The notes under the pieces are model-generated. The model saw nothing but the letters and a program-made list of their open reading frames with translations, did no database searches and was not told the origin of the DNA. Both the position numbers and the translations under genes were made by a program. Positions 9,847 through 19,620 of a stretch of 64,000 nucleotides of DNA are shown here, one piece after another; positions within the stretch are counted from its first letter, which is position 1; each line of letters starts with the position of its first letter. Source of the stretch: Prorocentrum cordatum (Eukaryota; Sar; Dinophyceae; Prorocentrales; Prorocentraceae). The DNA lies in assembly GCA_963575745.1 (NCBI GenBank), contig CAUYUJ010019278.1, forward strand, positions 99,712 to 163,711, given 5' to 3'.

Positions 9847-10143
9847 ATGGAACAAACGGAGAAGGTTCATCATACCGAGACAAGTACCGCCACTTCGACC
9901 AGCACGACGGTGCCGAGTACCACAGGGTCGGGTACCTCAAGATCGTGGACTACCGAGTGGTCCATCGAGGCCGAGGAGTGCCCCGACTTCGCTGACGAGG
10001 CGAGGGAGTGGGCCGACAAGACCGTCCTCGACAAAGACCAGTGCAGGACCACCAGCACAGCGAGTTCCGAGAGGGCGCGGCTCGAGGCTCGGCGAGCTCG
10101 CGGCCGACGGCGCCTGAGGGGGCCGCGACATAGGGGTCCCTAA
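9847..10143 (+). pseudogene. Fragment homologous to the C-terminal tail of the LINE-A polyprotein
   Basis: The frame contains DEAREWA, then RTTST, aligning with EEAREWA and RTTNST in the last 60 residues of LINE-A, and the surrounding nucleotides are also alike (shared GAGGCGAGGGAGTGGGCC and GCAGGACCACCA). I infer an old, 5'-truncated LINE copy or a duplicated 3' end. It lacks the 76-bp hairpin units of LINE-A. Confidence 0.6.
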
Positions 10144-10705
10144 GGACCGTAACTTGGTGCCTCCCCGTTAACCCCCTTCTGTCTCCCTTATTCATGGCCT
10201 TTCCCAGGGATTCATTGTCGTTGGCCTTCTGGCTCTGGAGGGGTTAGGGGGAGGCACACCAGGTGGGCCTTCTGTCCACCTGGTCCCAGCGCCTGTGCGC
10301 TGCCGCCCAGGTATGGATAAGCTGCTGGACTTGGGCGGATATCCTGGGCGGCAGCGCGACGGGCCCCATCCCAATTCGGCATCTCGAGGCAGTCCGAGGC
10401 TTTTCCCCCTCCCTTTCCCCGTGAGGCCCTTCCCCCCCTTCTTTCGGAGGCCCTCGGACTGCCGCCTTGGCCCTAGGACCCCGCCCCTCTCCTCCCCTGG
10501 CCCAGGCAGGCTCTCCTCTGCTCCTCCTGGCGGGGTCCTCAGGCGCCTCTGCTCGTAGAGTCGCCAGGCCTGGCCCCCGCTCCTCCGCCGCCCCGCGCGC
10601 CTGGGCGGGACGGGCCTTCCTCCCCCCTCCTCTGGGGGCGGCTTCGGCCGCCGAGTGGCGCTGCAAGGCACAGACCTTCATGGCGCGGCAAACAGCGGAA
10701 ACAGC
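10144..10705. other. Intergenic, with a strong foldback at 10259-10356
   Basis: No gene is seen. GCGCTGCCGCCCAG at 10297 pairs with CTGGGCGGCAGCGC at 10343 across a loop of about 32 bases, next to a smaller CAGGTGG/CCACCTG hairpin at 10259-10281. The rest is GC-rich unique-looking sequence with open frames on both strands that show no domain. Confidence 0.5.
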
Positions 10706-10868
10706 GGAGGAGGAGGAGGAGGAGGAGGAGGAGGAGGAGGAGGAGGAGGAGGAGGGAGGAGGGAGGAGGGAGGAGGAGGAGGAGGAGGAGGAGGAGAGGA
10801 GGAGGAGGAGGGGGAGGAGGAGGAGGAGGAGGAAGAGGCGGAGGAGAAAGAGGAGGAGGAGGAGGTGG
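10706..10868 (+). repeat. (GGA)n microsatellite
   Basis: Almost uninterrupted GGA triplets with occasional GGG or GAGA interruptions, so long acidic, glycine-rich or arginine-rich shadow ORFs appear in all frames. It directly precedes the LINE-B remnant. Confidence 0.95.
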
Positions 10869-12047
10869 AGGGACGAGTTGGCACCAAAAGACAGCAGCCG
10901 GCGGACCCACCACAAACAAGCTGGCTCGCGCCCTCGTGGACCGCGCTGCTGGCTGCCCGTCGTGCCGCGGCGTCGCGGAGAGGTGCTCACTGGCTTTCCG
11001 AGGGGTACTTTCAGAATGCTGCGACGAGAGCTTCGAGATGACCGAGCAGCCTTTGGGAGCCCCCAAACCAGGTGGTGAGATATCAGGTGGTGACCTGGAA
11101 TCCCCCAAAAGGCCGAAGAGATACCGGAGGCGATCGACGAGAGAAACGCCCAACGCGAAGCGGAGGCTGTGCGAGTCCTGCTCAATTCCGGAACTAGAGA
11201 ACACAAGTTCTCCAATGGCGGGAAACTCAAACTGAGAGCCGATTTGGCTGGCGAAGCTGCGCGGACATAGGCCGAGGCTGACGAGGCGATGCTCCACTAT
11301 TTTGGTGAGGTAGAACAGGCCAGGATCACGGACATGAAGGGACTCACCGAGATATACAACAGGCTTGAACACCCAGCAGCCAAGTCTATCAACATGAGCA
11401 TCGAGATGATCCCCACGGCGCACGAGCTGGAAGCAAGCTTCAGGAAGGCAAAGACAGGCAAGCGACCAGGTGCCGATGGAATCCCAGATGACCTACTCAA
11501 GGCCACAGCAGCGGCATCTGCCCGCTGGTTCTACCCGACGGTACTCAAGACAGCCCTCTACATCCAGGAGCCATTAAGCAAGGCATCCTGTGTGGGCTGC
11601 CCAAGAACGCGGACCTCGTGGACTGGGCCAATTGGAGAAACATCTGCTCAGGGTTGAGCTTCTTATGGAAGGTTTCTTGGGGAATGGCCTTCGCTGTATA
11701 GTTCTTGCGAGGCTCGGAGTTGACACACTGGACGGGCGGTCAGCAAGCACTACCACAAATGGCTCAGAAACGCGGCCGCCCAAACGATCCACGTCATGCT
11801 GAGGGAGACTCAGGTCGGCGGGCGCCCACGACGCGGTGCGTCGATTCCGGTTCTCCTTACGAGAACCAGTGTACAGGTGTGCACCCGTCGGGGACAGTCG
11901 GCAGCGTGTGTCTTTGTCGACCTCAAGAATGCGTTCTGCGCGGTCACCGCTCCATGGTATTCAGATGGAGCACTCCCTGGAAGATATCGCAGGCATCATG
12001 CACGACTCCGAGGCCCCGCTCCACTCGTGCCCGCTCTTCGGGGCAGC

Positions 12048-12197
12048 CTCCTCCTCCTCCTCCCCCTCCCCCTCCCCCTCCTCCTCCTCCTCCTCCTCCT
12101 CCTCCTCCTTCCCCTCCTCCTCCTCCTCCTCCGCCTCCTCCTCCTCCTCCTCCCCCTCCTCCTCCTCCTCCTCCTCCTCCTCCTCCTCCTCCTCCCC
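12048..12197 (+). repeat. (TCC)n microsatellite inside LINE-B RT
   Basis: Tract of CTC/TCC triplets with a few C-run interruptions. It occupies the place where LINE-A has about 80 codons between RT motifs A and B, so it arose by expansion with deletion, or replaced that segment. Confidence 0.95.
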
Positions 12198-12347
12198 TCG
12201 GCCATGCGTGAAAAAAGGATCCGACCCGCAGCTGGCAGCCACGATCTCGGAAGCAACCAGAGGACAGCACTGAGCGAGACCCCATCTTCGAGCACCACCG
12301 CGCTGGCGAGACGAGGTACGAGGGCAGGCAACGGCCTTGCGGACTAT

Positions 12348-12510
12348 TGAAGGGGCCCCAGGACACACAAATAAATACACACAAATAAAAAGATTTCCCA
12401 TATTTTCCTATATTTTCTGTGTTGTTGTCTTCCCCCCCACTTACCATATTTTCCCATATTTTCTGGGGGATCGACGATTAATTGTGTCTGTGTGTTTCTT
12501 TCCCTCCTGA
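12348..12510 (+). mobile_element. 163-bp dispersed element, copy 1 (TSD ACTAT), inserted in LINE-B RT
   Basis: The element begins TGAAGGGGCCC, followed by an A/C-rich block (ACACACAAATAAATACACAC), two TTCCCATATTTTC-like blocks separated by a C-run, TCGACGATTAATTGTGTC, a T/C-rich tract and the end CCTCCTGA. It is flanked by ACTAT at 12343-12347 and 12511-12515. Removing the element plus one ACTAT joins GLADY to GFNIV in the RT reading frame, so the empty site is recognisable by homology with LINE-A. No coding capacity is present. The motif ACACACA lies at the same offset (16-22) from both ends in inverted orientation, a weak terminal inverted repeat. Confidence 0.85.
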
Positions 12511-13538
12511 ACTATGGCTTCAACATAGTGTACGCCAGGCCACTGCAGGAGACAGAGTGCGAACCGAAGGAGGCCGACACGCTTGTCCCGCTGCACACGC
12601 ACACGCCGAAGACCTTCGCCAACGAGCAGGATAGCGAGTCACACAGACCAGACTCTACTTACGTCATCGACTCGGCCATCACAACTCGATGCAAAGACAA
12701 CGCGAATATTGCAGAGGGCGTCGGCACAGCAATTACGATCATACACCGTACGATGGTCAAATACGGCTTCCAGATGAACTGCAGCCCAGTAAAGACGGCA
12801 GCCATACCAAGGATAGGGGGTACTGGAAAAAAGGCAGCGAAGGAAAAACACTATGCACATCCATGCGTCATCAAGGCGCTGCTGCACAACATACGCATAC
12901 CAGTGGTACGGCAATACAAACATCTTGGTGTCCTCATGACCATCGACGACGGTTGGCGACCAGAAAGTCAACGCCGCGCAACTGAACAAGGTCGAGCTAT
13001 CAATGAAACGAGGACTCAAAGAGAAACTCAAGTACATTCGTAGCAATGGCAACAGTCGACTACTATGCCAAGTGGAGACGTGGCTTACGCTGTGCAGAGG
13101 TGTATTCTCAATTGCGGCCACCGCATACATGCGCGGCCTGAGGTCGGCGACGAATACTATCACAAAGCATGGCATGCTGGAGCACACACCCGACCACGCT
13201 GTACTCAGACAAGCAAATGCCCCTGCTTTGGAACATCTACTAAGGTATCGCCGACTCAATTTCTTGGTGGTAAGATTACTCTATGCGCCACCGGTTCTGC
13301 GACAATGCCTGGATGAGATATACTTCAACCCTGGCAGCGGACGGACGTGGACCATTGCGTTGGTAGCTGATTTTGACTGGGTTGGCCCCTGTACTAATCA
13401 CGACTACGAACCACACAGAGGACACAGTTCATGGGTTGCCTACGCTCGTGAGTGCCCAAGGGATTTCCTGACACGTTGCGCGGCGAGACTGGAAAGGAGC
13501 AAAGCACAGAATGCAAAGCAGTCACGTGTGATTGATGA

Positions 13539-14960
13539 ATGACAAGCAAAGCTTACGGAGTTTCAGCGGCAGGCTGGCATACTACCAAAGGAACCGCTGA
13601 CAGACAAGAACCAATACATTTGCTACGAGTGCGGAGAGGTGACCAACTCAGTGGCGGCATGGAAGATTCATCGCACAGTAGTGCACGACAAAATCGACAT
13701 GGCGCAAAGGGCTGCCACTGGCACGGTATGCAAAGCATGCAAGACGGATTTCTCCACACGCGGACAGCTAGTCCGACATCTTCGCCACAGCTGCAGGCAC
13801 AGCCGGACCACGATGCGGCGGCCCACGGCAGGCAGCTGGACCTCGAGGCAGCCCCCAGCATGAGGAGGCAAGGATACCGAGAGCTGAAGGCACTTCGTCC
13901 AGCGCTGATCGGCCCTCGCCCAGGGAGAATGGCGAGAGAGGCGCTGAACGAGGCCTTTCGTGATCCTGAACCGCTCCCCGCGCCTGAGCTACCGCCATTG
14001 CCGCCAATATATGAAAACAAGTTTCCCACGCACGACTTTATCAAGTTTCGGTGCTTTCTGCACCTCTTCAGCGGCCATCGACGCCGTGGGGACCTCCAGG
14101 ATGTCTTCGAAAGCCTTTCTGGCGGGCGTTGCTTGTTTGATTTTTCGGTTGATCGCACTAACAATCCGAAGCTTCGCGACCTGAACGCCAGCGATGTCGT
14201 CATTTTCTGGGAGAGGGCCCTTGCCGCAGGACAGAGCGCAGCAGTAATAGCAGGCCCTCCATGCGAGACATGGAGCTCGGCCAGAATGCATGCTCTACCC
14301 GCGGGAGCTCAGCCTCGCCCTGTACGTTCCCGCGCTTTCCACTGGGGATGTCCGAATCTCTCTGCCCGCGAGCGCCTACTCGAGCTAGGCAACGCGCTCC
14401 TACGCACAACTGCCTATGTTATGGTCATGCCGGCCCTGTCTAACATCAGCGGGGTACTAGAGCACCCTGCCCCAGCCTCGCGGATCCCTGCTGTGCCCTC
14501 CTCCTGGTACTTACCCGAAGTACAGGCCGCAGCGAAGATACCAGGAGTTGAGCTGGTGACGATGGATCAACGCTGTTTCGGAGCGGTCTGCAATACGCCA
14601 ACCACGCTCAGGTGCACCCATCTCCCAGAGCTCAGCCGCACCGTTCAGATGCACCCGACGGCAGGTCGATGCCGACATCAGGCTAACGCCCACTGCCGTC
14701 GGAGAGTGGCTCTAGGCCTGGATGAGGAGGGAAGGTACAAGACTAGCCCCCTCAAAGCCTATCCAGAGCTCTTGTGTAGACTCATCGCGAGCAGCATCCT
14801 GGAGCAGTGGTCTCCCCTGGCTCAGAAGGGAGAGACGGCAGCGCAGGAGCACGAAGAAGCACACTTCGTCCCAGAGCGGCTGCTGCCTCGTCATGCTCCC
14901 CTCGACCTGTACCTCCCTCGAACCAGGGGTCAGGACTGTGCTATAGTTTGCACACCCTGA
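13539..14960 (+). CDS. LINE-B methyltransferase-like ORF with out-of-frame zinc fingers
   Basis: The 473-codon frame is open. Its first 85-110 codons are probably a shadow: in the neighbouring frame (13600-13800) two Cys/His fingers are clear (CYECGEVTN..HRTVVH and CKACKTDF..HLRHSCRH), so a frameshift lies between about 13790 and 13860. From residue 173 the frame matches the LINE-A C-terminal domain: LHLFSG (motif I, 174-179), GPPCETWSS with C242 (motif IV), VLEHP with E310 (motif VI-like), MDQ..FGAVCNTPT (motif VIII-like), and KAYPELLCRLIA near the end. Sequence divergence from LINE-A is high although the motifs are kept. The product would be a cytosine-methyltransferase-like protein; whether it is expressed is unknown. 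Confidence 0.65.
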   Translation: MTSKAYGVSAAGWHTTKGTADRQEPIHLLRVRRGDQLSGGMEDSSHSSARQNRHGAKGCHWHGMQSMQDGFLHTRTASPTSSPQLQAQPDHDAAAHGRQLDLEAAPSMRRQGYRELKALRPALIGPRPGRMAREALNEAFRDPEPLPAPELPPLPPIYENKFPTHDFIKFRCFLHLFSGHRRRGDLQDVFESLSGGRCLFDFSVDRTNNPKLRDLNASDVVIFWERALAAGQSAAVIAGPPCETWSSARMHALPAGAQPRPVRSRAFHWGCPNLSARERLLELGNALLRTTAYVMVMPALSNISGVLEHPAPASRIPAVPSSWYLPEVQAAAKIPGVELVTMDQRCFGAVCNTPTTLRCTHLPELSRTVQMHPTAGRCRHQANAHCRRRVALGLDEEGRYKTSPLKAYPELLCRLIASSILEQWSPLAQKGETAAQEHEEAHFVPERLLPRHAPLDLYLPRTRGQDCAIVCTP

Positions 14961-15747
14961 GGATAAGGTGGCGGCCAATATCGATATCGGTATTCGGTGT
15001 AAGGATTTTTCTCGTACGTGTGATCGGATCTTCCTCTTGCCCGTCTACTCTTGGCCGCCCCCCCCCCTCTCTCTGCTTATCCCTCCCTGCTCGATGTATC
15101 GTGCCTGCTCGCCCTGCCACCCCCATCCGAGCTCAAGGCCTGCCCGGCCCTGTGGCTTGAGCCGGGAAGGGAGGCCGGCGGAGGGCGAGAGGCCCTGGAG
15201 GCCCGCGCGCGCCCGCCGAGCTGGGGCCGAGCGCGCGGGTGAGGCGAGGGAGCCGCCCTCGGACAGCGCTGGCGCACTCGGGCCCTGGGCCTGCTCCCGC
15301 CACGGTCTCAGGGGTCCACGAGGCTCTGCCTCGTGGGCCTGCTCCCCCCACGGTCGCACGCGCAGGGGCAGGGCCCTGCCTCGGGCCAGTCGTCCCTCCC
15401 GCTCTCGCCTGTGGCCACGAGCATGTCATCTCTGATCGCCGCCACCGTCCATCGTCCTCCCTAGCTGGCAGCCTCTCTTAAAACGTCTCCGCTGTGCGCC
15501 TCATGACTTAGCAAGGAGAGAAGGGGGACAACGAGGAGGAAGGCGGAGCAGCAGTGGCACCAGGATCAACTCGTGGCCTGGCGCACGAGGCCCCGCCCTC
15601 CCCCTGTGGCGGGGCCCCGGGGCGGGCGCACTGGCCCTCGAAGCGCGAGCTGTCTGCCCACTCCTCGACCGCCTGTCGGCGCGAAGGTCCCCTGGTGGGT
15701 TTGTTTTTCGCCACCACCACCACTAGAAGTAGGAGGGAGAGGGGGCC
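14961..15747. other. Intergenic GC-rich sequence, no gene seen
   Basis: Nothing beyond short GC-rich palindromic stretches (for example the repeated GGGCCTGCTCCC near 15290 and 15340) is recognised. Open frames occur on both strands without domains. Confidence 0.4.
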
Positions 15748-15880
15748 CTCCTCCTCCTCCTCCTCATCATCATCAGCAGCAGCATCATCATTACCATCAC
15801 CATCACCATCACCATCACCATCCTCATCCTCATCCTCATCCTCATCCTCATCCTCATCCTCATCATCATCTCCTTCCACC
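15748..15880 (+). repeat. (TCC)n / (CAT)n / (CCTCAT)n microsatellite
   Basis: Successive blocks of TCC, CAT, CACCAT and CCTCAT repeats. The block structure suggests stepwise mutation of one triplet tract into a hexamer. Confidence 0.9.
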
Positions 15881-16682
15881 ATCCAACTTAGGGTGGTTGT
15901 GGTGGAAAACAAGCCCATGACCCCCCCTCCCTGCCATGGCTCGGGCGCCGACACCCAGTGCATCTTTCGGTCTCGTGCGTGTTCGTTTGTTTCTCTCGCG
16001 GGAGGAGTTGGGAGAACAAGCGATGCCAAGCCCTCTCTCGCTCTCTCTCTCTCACTCTCCACGGGAGGGAGGCGGCATCCCCTACCACCAAGCCTCCACA
16101 AGTCCAAGCTCGTGCCCAGGTCTCGGTGGCCTGCGGCTCCTCGCCGGGCCCTGGGCCCGAAGACGGCCCTGTGGAAACTGTGGCATGAGAACGGGTTGGA
16201 ACAGCGGGAAGCGTTGGAGTGAGAGTAGGCGGAGAAGGGAAAGGAGAGGGGCGGGGAGAAGCGTGCTGGCACCGTGCCGGCGGCACGCTGAGGCGCGTCA
16301 GGGTGCCTCCATGATGACAACAGGCAAGAAGGGCTTCTGTTATGTATCTGTTCGAAGGCCGACAAATCCCCCTCTCCCCCTCGACGCACGCGGGGTTCGA
16401 AAATGCATGTGCTGTCCAACGCCCTCAGTCCGTCCAAAAGCGGACCGACGAGCTCTCAAAGTCTACAATGTCTCGTCAAGAAAACTCCATGAGAGGGCCG
16501 AACAGGCCTCCAGGAGACGCCCGAAGCGTTAACAAACGAAGCCTAAAAAGGCAAAACAAACATTACAGTTAAATCGGGCCTGTCCCACTACAGGGGGATT
16601 TTCGACGAAACATAAAACATTACCACCAAAATGCCCCAAAAAGGTCACCCGCCCCGCATCCTCCCCAAAATCCAGGAACAAA
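15881..16682. other. Intergenic; partial dispersed repeat end near 16568
   Basis: No gene is supported. TCGGGCCTGTCCC at about 16567 matches the terminus of the 226-bp inverted-repeat element at 31127-31352, so a fragment of that family is present. A CT-rich stretch lies near 16035-16060. Confidence 0.4.
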
Positions 16683-16830
16683 AAACGGCATCAACATAAA
16701 CTGTTGAAGGTCTGCGCAGATTTCTTGGATCTGCGCTGGACTCCCCCCCCTGGCGCGCAGAGCGCGCACAGCGATCAGCGCGGATCCAAGAGATCAGAGC
16801 GGAGCGCTCAAAGTTATGTTTATGCCGTTT
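16683..16830. mobile_element. Foldback element, AAACGGCAT / AACATAAAC family, complete copy
   Basis: Left arm AAACGGCATCAACATAAAC and right arm GTTATGTTTATGCCGTTT are near-perfect inverted repeats, and complementarity continues inward over about 55 bp through TTTCTTGGATC / GATCCAAGAGA. Related copies or arms lie at 18756-18935, 22669-22757, 25905-25960, 44216-44278, 46367-46504 and 59890-60046. The element is MITE-like with no coding capacity. Confidence 0.75.
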
Positions 16831-16890
16831 GTGTCTTCGTCGATATCTTCTTCCCAGAACTAATCCATCCTCCCCCCACCTCAACCCTAG

Positions 16891-17120
16891 AGGCCTCGTA
16901 GATGAGGTCCGAGCAGATGGGGTCGGAGGATCGCGCCGCATCGGCGATACATCGGCGATGCATCGGCAATGTATCGGCGATGTATCGGCGATGCACGGGC
17001 GATGCATCGGCGACGTCCACGTGAAGAACATCGGTCTCCGCATCGAGCCGCGTCGCAGATGCGTCGGCGATGCGGCGCGATCCTCCGATCCCATCTACTC
17101 CGACCCCATCCAGGAGGCCT
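16891..17120. mobile_element. Foldback element with about 60-bp inverted arms (AGGCCT ends)
   Basis: The left arm from AGGCCTCGTAGATG and the right arm ending CATCCAGGAGGCCT are inverted copies, with GGTCGGAGGATCGCGCCGC matched almost exactly by its complement. The centre contains several direct repeats of ATCGGCGATGCATCGG-type units. No coding potential is seen. It is a different family from its neighbours. Confidence 0.75.
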
Positions 17121-17129
17121 AGAACTTTG

Positions 17130-17369
17130 TGGGCCCCAGAAACGGCAGGGCCGTTTTTCCCCCGTTTCCCCAAAAAATCCTTGAACATGGAAACGGCCCC
17201 CAAAAAACGCGACCGGGAACGGCAACAGAAACGGCTCCAGGATCGGAAGCGGAGCCGGAACCGGTCAGAAAACAGCGACGGGACCGGTAAAAAAAAACGG
17301 CGTCGGAACCGGCCGAGAAGCTGCAAAACGGAACCGGTAACAAAAGGGCCCTGTCGTTTCCAGGGCCCA
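17130..17369. mobile_element. Foldback element with TGGGCCCCAGAAACG ends
   Basis: The start TGGGCCCCAGAAACGGCAGG pairs with the end CCTGTCGTTTCCAGGGCCCA. The interior is rich in GGAAACGG and AACCGG motifs, often in both orientations. No target-site duplication is evident. Confidence 0.7.
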
Positions 17370-17423
17370 CTGCGGCCCAGAACTGCTCCATCCTCGCCCC
17401 CGCCCTCGTCCATCGTCTGACGA

Positions 17424-17580
17424 CCTACCAGACCACCCCAACCCAACCCGAAGACCCGTATTTCGGGTTGGGGGGGTATGGGTTCCATGCGTGTTTTGTC
17501 TATGTTCCCCAACCCCCCCCCCCCACTGGAAATGGAGGGCAAATTGAGGCCTTCGGGTTGGGTTGGGGTGGTTTGGTAGG
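17424..17580. mobile_element. Foldback element with CCTACCAGACCACCCC ends
   Basis: CCTACCAGACCACCCCAACC at the left is matched at the right by its complement GGTTGGGGTGGTTTGGTAGG, and the match continues inward to CGAAG/CTTCG, giving about 33 bp of arm with one mismatch. The loop contains a C14 run. It lies about 55 bp from the preceding foldback. Confidence 0.75.
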
Positions 17581-17854
17581 TGGTGATCGTCGTGCCCCCC
17601 GCAGGCCTCGTATGCCTCGTCCTCCCTGGGTCGCGCACGCGGGCCCAACACTCGTGCAGAGGGCGGCGCTCGATCCTCCGTTCGTGGGACGCCTCGAGAG
17701 GCAGCCAGAGAACCCCACGGCGACTCGCTGGGCAAATAATCCGTGGAGGCAGGCTGATCACTGGAGGCACGAAGGCAGGTGGATCGAGAAGGGAAGAAGG
17801 AGGGGAAGGAAAAGAGAAAGGGGGAGGAGGAGGAAAAGAGGACGGAAGAGAAAA

Positions 17855-18112
17855 GGAGAGGAGAGGGGAGAGGAGAGGAGAGGAGAGGGGAGGAGAGGAG
17901 AGGGGAGAGGAGAGGAGATGAGAGAGGAGGAGGAGAGGGAGGGGAGAGGGGAGGGGAGAGAAGAGAGGAGAGGAGAGGAGAGAGGAGAGAGGCGAGATGA
18001 GAGATGAGAGGAGAGGAGAGGAGAGGAGAGCAGAGGAGAGGAGAGAGGAGAGGAGAGGAGAGGAGAGAGGAGAGGAGAGGAGCGAAGCGGAGGGGAGCGG
18101 AGCGAAGAGGAG
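17855..18112 (+). repeat. (GGAGA)n-type purine microsatellite
   Basis: Nearly pure AG-strand made of GGAGA, GGGGA and GAGAGG units. It gives glutamate/arginine-rich or serine/leucine-rich shadow ORFs on both strands. Confidence 0.95.
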
Positions 18113-18755
18113 AGAAACAAAAAACAAGGAGACGGAGGAGGAGGGAGGAGCAGGAGCAGGAGCAGGAGCAGGAATAACAGGTTTTGCTGGTAGAACCAAC
18201 CTGGCACTCCCAGCCAGCCGTCAGTGAGAAAGGGGCAAACGGGCGGGCACACAGAGAGGGTTCCCCGTCGCAGGAATATCAGAAGAGGGAGCGGGGGATC
18301 CCCCGCAAGCAGGCGAGAAGAGACGGAGAGAAAAGGAGAGGGGAGGAAAGGGAGAAGAGCGAGAGGGAAGTCTTCGTTTCTCCTGGCAAACCACTAAGTC
18401 GACCGTGCGCATCGGCATGGCACCTGCCGATGTGGAAGCACGCCGCAGATTTTGCGAGAGAAGGTCGCCATATCCGAAACCTTTACCATGTCACAAATGT
18501 CGTATTGTATACAAGCGGTCTGGCCAGGCTGCGCAAAAACAACAACAAGCCCGATGCCTTCCACGCTCTCTGTTTTTTTTCTCTCTATCTCTCTCTTTCT
18601 GTTTCTCTCTGACTCTCTCTCTCTCTCTGCGTTCGGCGGGCCGCAAGCGCTTGGCCATTCCTGCTACGGCCGCGCCATTGGCACCGCCGTGTTGCCCAGA
18701 TGTGTGTGGACGCATCCAGGCCGATGCTCGTCTTCCGACAAATCTGCTAAACAAA
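18113..18755. other. Intergenic, with (CT)n stretch at 18569-18632
   Basis: A (GAGCAG)n-like short tract sits at 18148-18172 and a CT-rich tract at 18569-18632. No gene is supported. Confidence 0.5.
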
Positions 18756-18935
18756 CTGCATAAACATAAACGTTTGGCGCTCCGCGCGGATTTCATGGAT
18801 CCGTGCTGGACACCCCTCCCTAGCGCGTGGAACGCGCCAGGGGCGGCGCCGGAGGCGCCTCAAAGGGCGTCCAGGCGCCGATCAAAAGAATCCGCGCGGG
18901 GCGCCAAAAATCTATGTTTGTGGCGCTCTCTTTCT
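18756..18935. mobile_element. Foldback element, AACATAAAC family, second complete copy
   Basis: Left arm ACATAAACGTTTGGCGCTC and right arm GGCGCCAAAAATCTATGTTT pair, with inner arms GCGCGGATTTCATGGATCC and GAATCCGCGCGGGGCGCC. The centre holds a GCGCCAGG/GGCGCC palindrome. Confidence 0.7.
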
Positions 18936-19023
18936 TCCTTCGAAGCACATCTGCCGGCAATATTGGCCGCATGCTGGACGACCGCTCCGTGCGCAGACGC
19001 GCACTCCACCACACCTGCGCTAT

Positions 19024-19189
19024 TGAAGGGGCCCAAGGACACACAAATAAATATACACAAATAAAAGGATTCCCTATAGTTTCCCATAGTTTCTGGGTTT
19101 TTGTCTTCCCGCCCAATTCCCATAGTTTCCCATATTTTCGTGGGAATCGACGATTAGTTGTGTCTGTGTGTTTTTGTTTCCCCTCCTGA
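19024..19189 (+). mobile_element. 163-bp dispersed element, copy 2 (TSD GCTAT)
   Basis: It has the same TGAAGGGGCCC start, ACACACAAATAAATA block, paired CCCATA-TTTTC blocks and CCTCCTGA end as copy 1. GCTAT flanks it at 19019-19023 and 19190-19194, a perfect 5-bp duplication. Confidence 0.85.
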
Positions 19190-19620
19190 GCTATACCAGC
19201 AACTCGGAGGGAGGGCAGGCAGCGCGGCACGTGGAAACTCGCGTGCACGGCGACCGGCGGCAGGAAGCAGGTGCGAGCAGTCGGGGGCCGCGCTGCACCT
19301 GGAGTCGAGCATCGCACAGTCTGTTTTTCCACGGCGAGCTTGGCATATGATCTAATCCGCCGACCCTGTCGGCGTGTGCGAGGGGCTTGGCTGTTCGAGT
19401 CGTCGTCTCCGTCGGTCGTCGCCTCCGTCGTCCCCTTTCCCTGCAGCTTCCTTCTCAAGCTCGTGAGCGAGAGAAAAATCTAGCAGTGTCGTAATCGAGT
19501 CGAAGGGAAGCCCCTTCCCTTTGATCCCTTTCCCCAGGAGGGGGGGGGGCCCGGGGGGGGTCCCGGGGGGGGGTGGGGGGGCAGATTCGTTTTTCCTCGG
19601 GCGGCCTAGAAACCTCGAAA
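19190..19620. other. Intergenic, no gene seen
   Basis: Short open frames only. G-runs at 19540-19580 precede the next repeat. Confidence 0.4.

Larger units (their letters stand above)
10930..13542 (+). pseudogene. LINE-B reverse transcriptase, frameshifted and interrupted
   Basis: Pieces align in order with the LINE-A RT. KTGKRPGADGIPDDLLKA (from 11448) matches GGPDGLTNAVLRA. QVGGRPRRGA followed by FVDLKNAF (11811-11935) matches QVGGRPTRGA and YDLKEAF. GNGLADY then GFNIVYAR, split by the 163-bp insertion, matches GVPLADADFNLLFGR. The catalytic YVDD-type box has become YVID (about 12660), losing one aspartate. The thumb/connection region continues from 12700 to 13542. Stops, shifts, a microsatellite replacing the segment between motifs A and B, and the lost aspartate all indicate a dead enzyme. 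Confidence 0.75.
10869..14960 (+). mobile_element. LINE-B: decayed LINE-A-like retrotransposon
   Basis: This is a 5'-truncated relative of LINE-A. It keeps the RT, zinc-finger and methyltransferase-like order but lacks RNase H and EEP. The RT is spread over several frames and is interrupted by a (TCC)n tract at 12048-12197 and by a 163-bp dispersed element at 12348-12510. The zinc-finger stretch lies in a different frame from the methyltransferase-like ORF, which is itself open. I infer an inactive copy. Confidence 0.75.

Noticed and set aside
10244-11423. Long minus-strand ORFs rich in S, P and L
   Set aside because: They are the complement of a (GGA)n tract; triplet repeats keep all frames open. 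The same holds for ORFs over the tracts at 12048, 15748, 17855, 21608, 31469, 32097, 46800, 47947 and 55521.
12348-12510. 163-bp element as an introner (spliceable insertion)
   Set aside because: None of the possible junctions within the duplicated ACTAT gives a GT, GC or GA start with an AG end.
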